Shown: piece by piece, positions 12,280 to 12,409 of the stretch
How the letters are laid out: each line of letters starts with the position of its first letter
Numbering within the stretch: the first letter of the stretch is position 1
Assembly (NCBI GenBank): GCA_001564135.1
Contig: LKNH01000047.1
Span: 1-12,409, forward strand
Length of the DNA stretch: 12,409 nucleotides
DNA from: Halobacteriaceae archaeon Tc-Br11_E2g27
GTDB taxonomy: Archaea > Halobacteriota > Halobacteria > Halobacteriales > Haloarculaceae
Reading direction: 5' to 3'
Translations under genes and position numbers: made by a program
The notes under the pieces: generated by a model
The model's input: the letters and a program-made list of their open reading frames with translations, nothing else
The model's database searches: none
Told to the model about the DNA's origin: nothing

Positions 12280-12409
12280 GTGCACCAGAAAGCCTCCTCA
12301 CGTCGAATAGAGCGTCGCCTTACTAGCCTCTTTCCCTCTGTGATGTTGGAAGACCACGCCGAGGAGGTCGGCGTGGTCGAACGCAACCGGAAGTTGCAGA
12401 TGCCTGCAC
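12280..12409 (+). CDS. IS4-family transposase, N-terminal part (continues past window)
   Basis: An open frame runs from a TGA at 12265-12267 to the window end. I take GTG at 12280 as the start, because the family-like N terminus (ASSRRIERRLTSLFPS) begins just after it. An in-frame ATG at 12343 is the alternative. The visible 43 residues include LEDHAEEVGVVERNRKLQMPA, which resembles the N-terminal helices of haloarchaeal IS4-type transposases of the ISH8-like sort. No catalytic residues are in view. No lesion is seen in the visible part, unlike the IS5 gene it interrupts. Confidence 0.6.
   Translation, partial: MHQKASSRRIERRLTSLFPSVMLEDHAEEVGVVERNRKLQMPA

Larger units (their letters stand above)
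12197..12409 (+). mobile_element. Left end of an IS4-family element inserted into the IS5 remnant
   Basis: Sequence unlike the IS5 gene starts near 12197 and leads through about 80 non-coding bases into an open transposase frame that continues past the window end. The insertion falls inside the IS5 gene, so this is a nested arrangement. Terminal inverted repeat and target duplication cannot be verified without the right end. Confidence 0.5.

Noticed and set aside
1..12409. CRISPR array, tRNA or rRNA genes
   Set aside because: No regularly spaced direct repeats and no tRNA or rRNA signatures were seen on either strand.

Overview
The window is archaeal and almost certainly from a halophilic archaeon (class Halobacteria). 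It carries the archaeal ribosomal genes rpl7ae, rps28e and rpl24e, an archaeal TFS-type transcription cleavage factor, strongly acidic proteins throughout, BRE/TATA promoters close to start codons (leaderless style), and two haloarchaeal-type insertion sequences. The genus cannot be told from the sequence alone.

Positions 1-1182 (+) hold the 3' end of a zinc-ribbon protein gene, a translationally coupled gene for a disordered acidic protein with repeated DPF-type motifs and a C-terminal Cys4 module, then tfs. Positions 1254-2793 (+) are a translation operon with its own promoter and a GC-rich structured leader of about 125 nt. Its gene order is rpl7ae, rps28e, rpl24e, ndk, with stops and starts overlapping or nearly so and Shine-Dalgarno sequences before each gene. 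L24e here has lost three of the four zinc-ligand cysteines of the classical form and carries a tail of about 49 residues made mostly of Glu, Asp and Ala.

Positions 2843-4771 (-) encode a GCS2-type glutamate-cysteine ligase-like enzyme and, upstream of it, a small universal stress protein. Divergent from the latter is a DUF123 (GIY-YIG-like) protein gene (4826-5269, +). It converges, 11 bp apart, on a minus-strand gene (5281-6015) that joins a NucS N-terminal-like domain to duplicated topoisomerase-type zinc fingers, with no visible nuclease domain. This pair is the most intriguing DNA-related unit in the window.

Positions 6294-11415 look like a sensory block: a soluble histidine kinase with eight predicted PAS domains (6294-9998, +), a four-helix DUF6069-type membrane protein (10031-10438, -) and a DICT sensory-domain protein (10663-11415, +). 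The intergenic region before the DICT gene carries several inverted and direct repeats. No response regulator gene is present.

From about 11549 to the end lies a nest of mobile DNA: an IS5-family transposase gene ruined by at least five lesions, interrupted near 12197 by the left end of an apparently intact IS4-family element. The transposase start of that second element sits directly behind a strong stem-loop.
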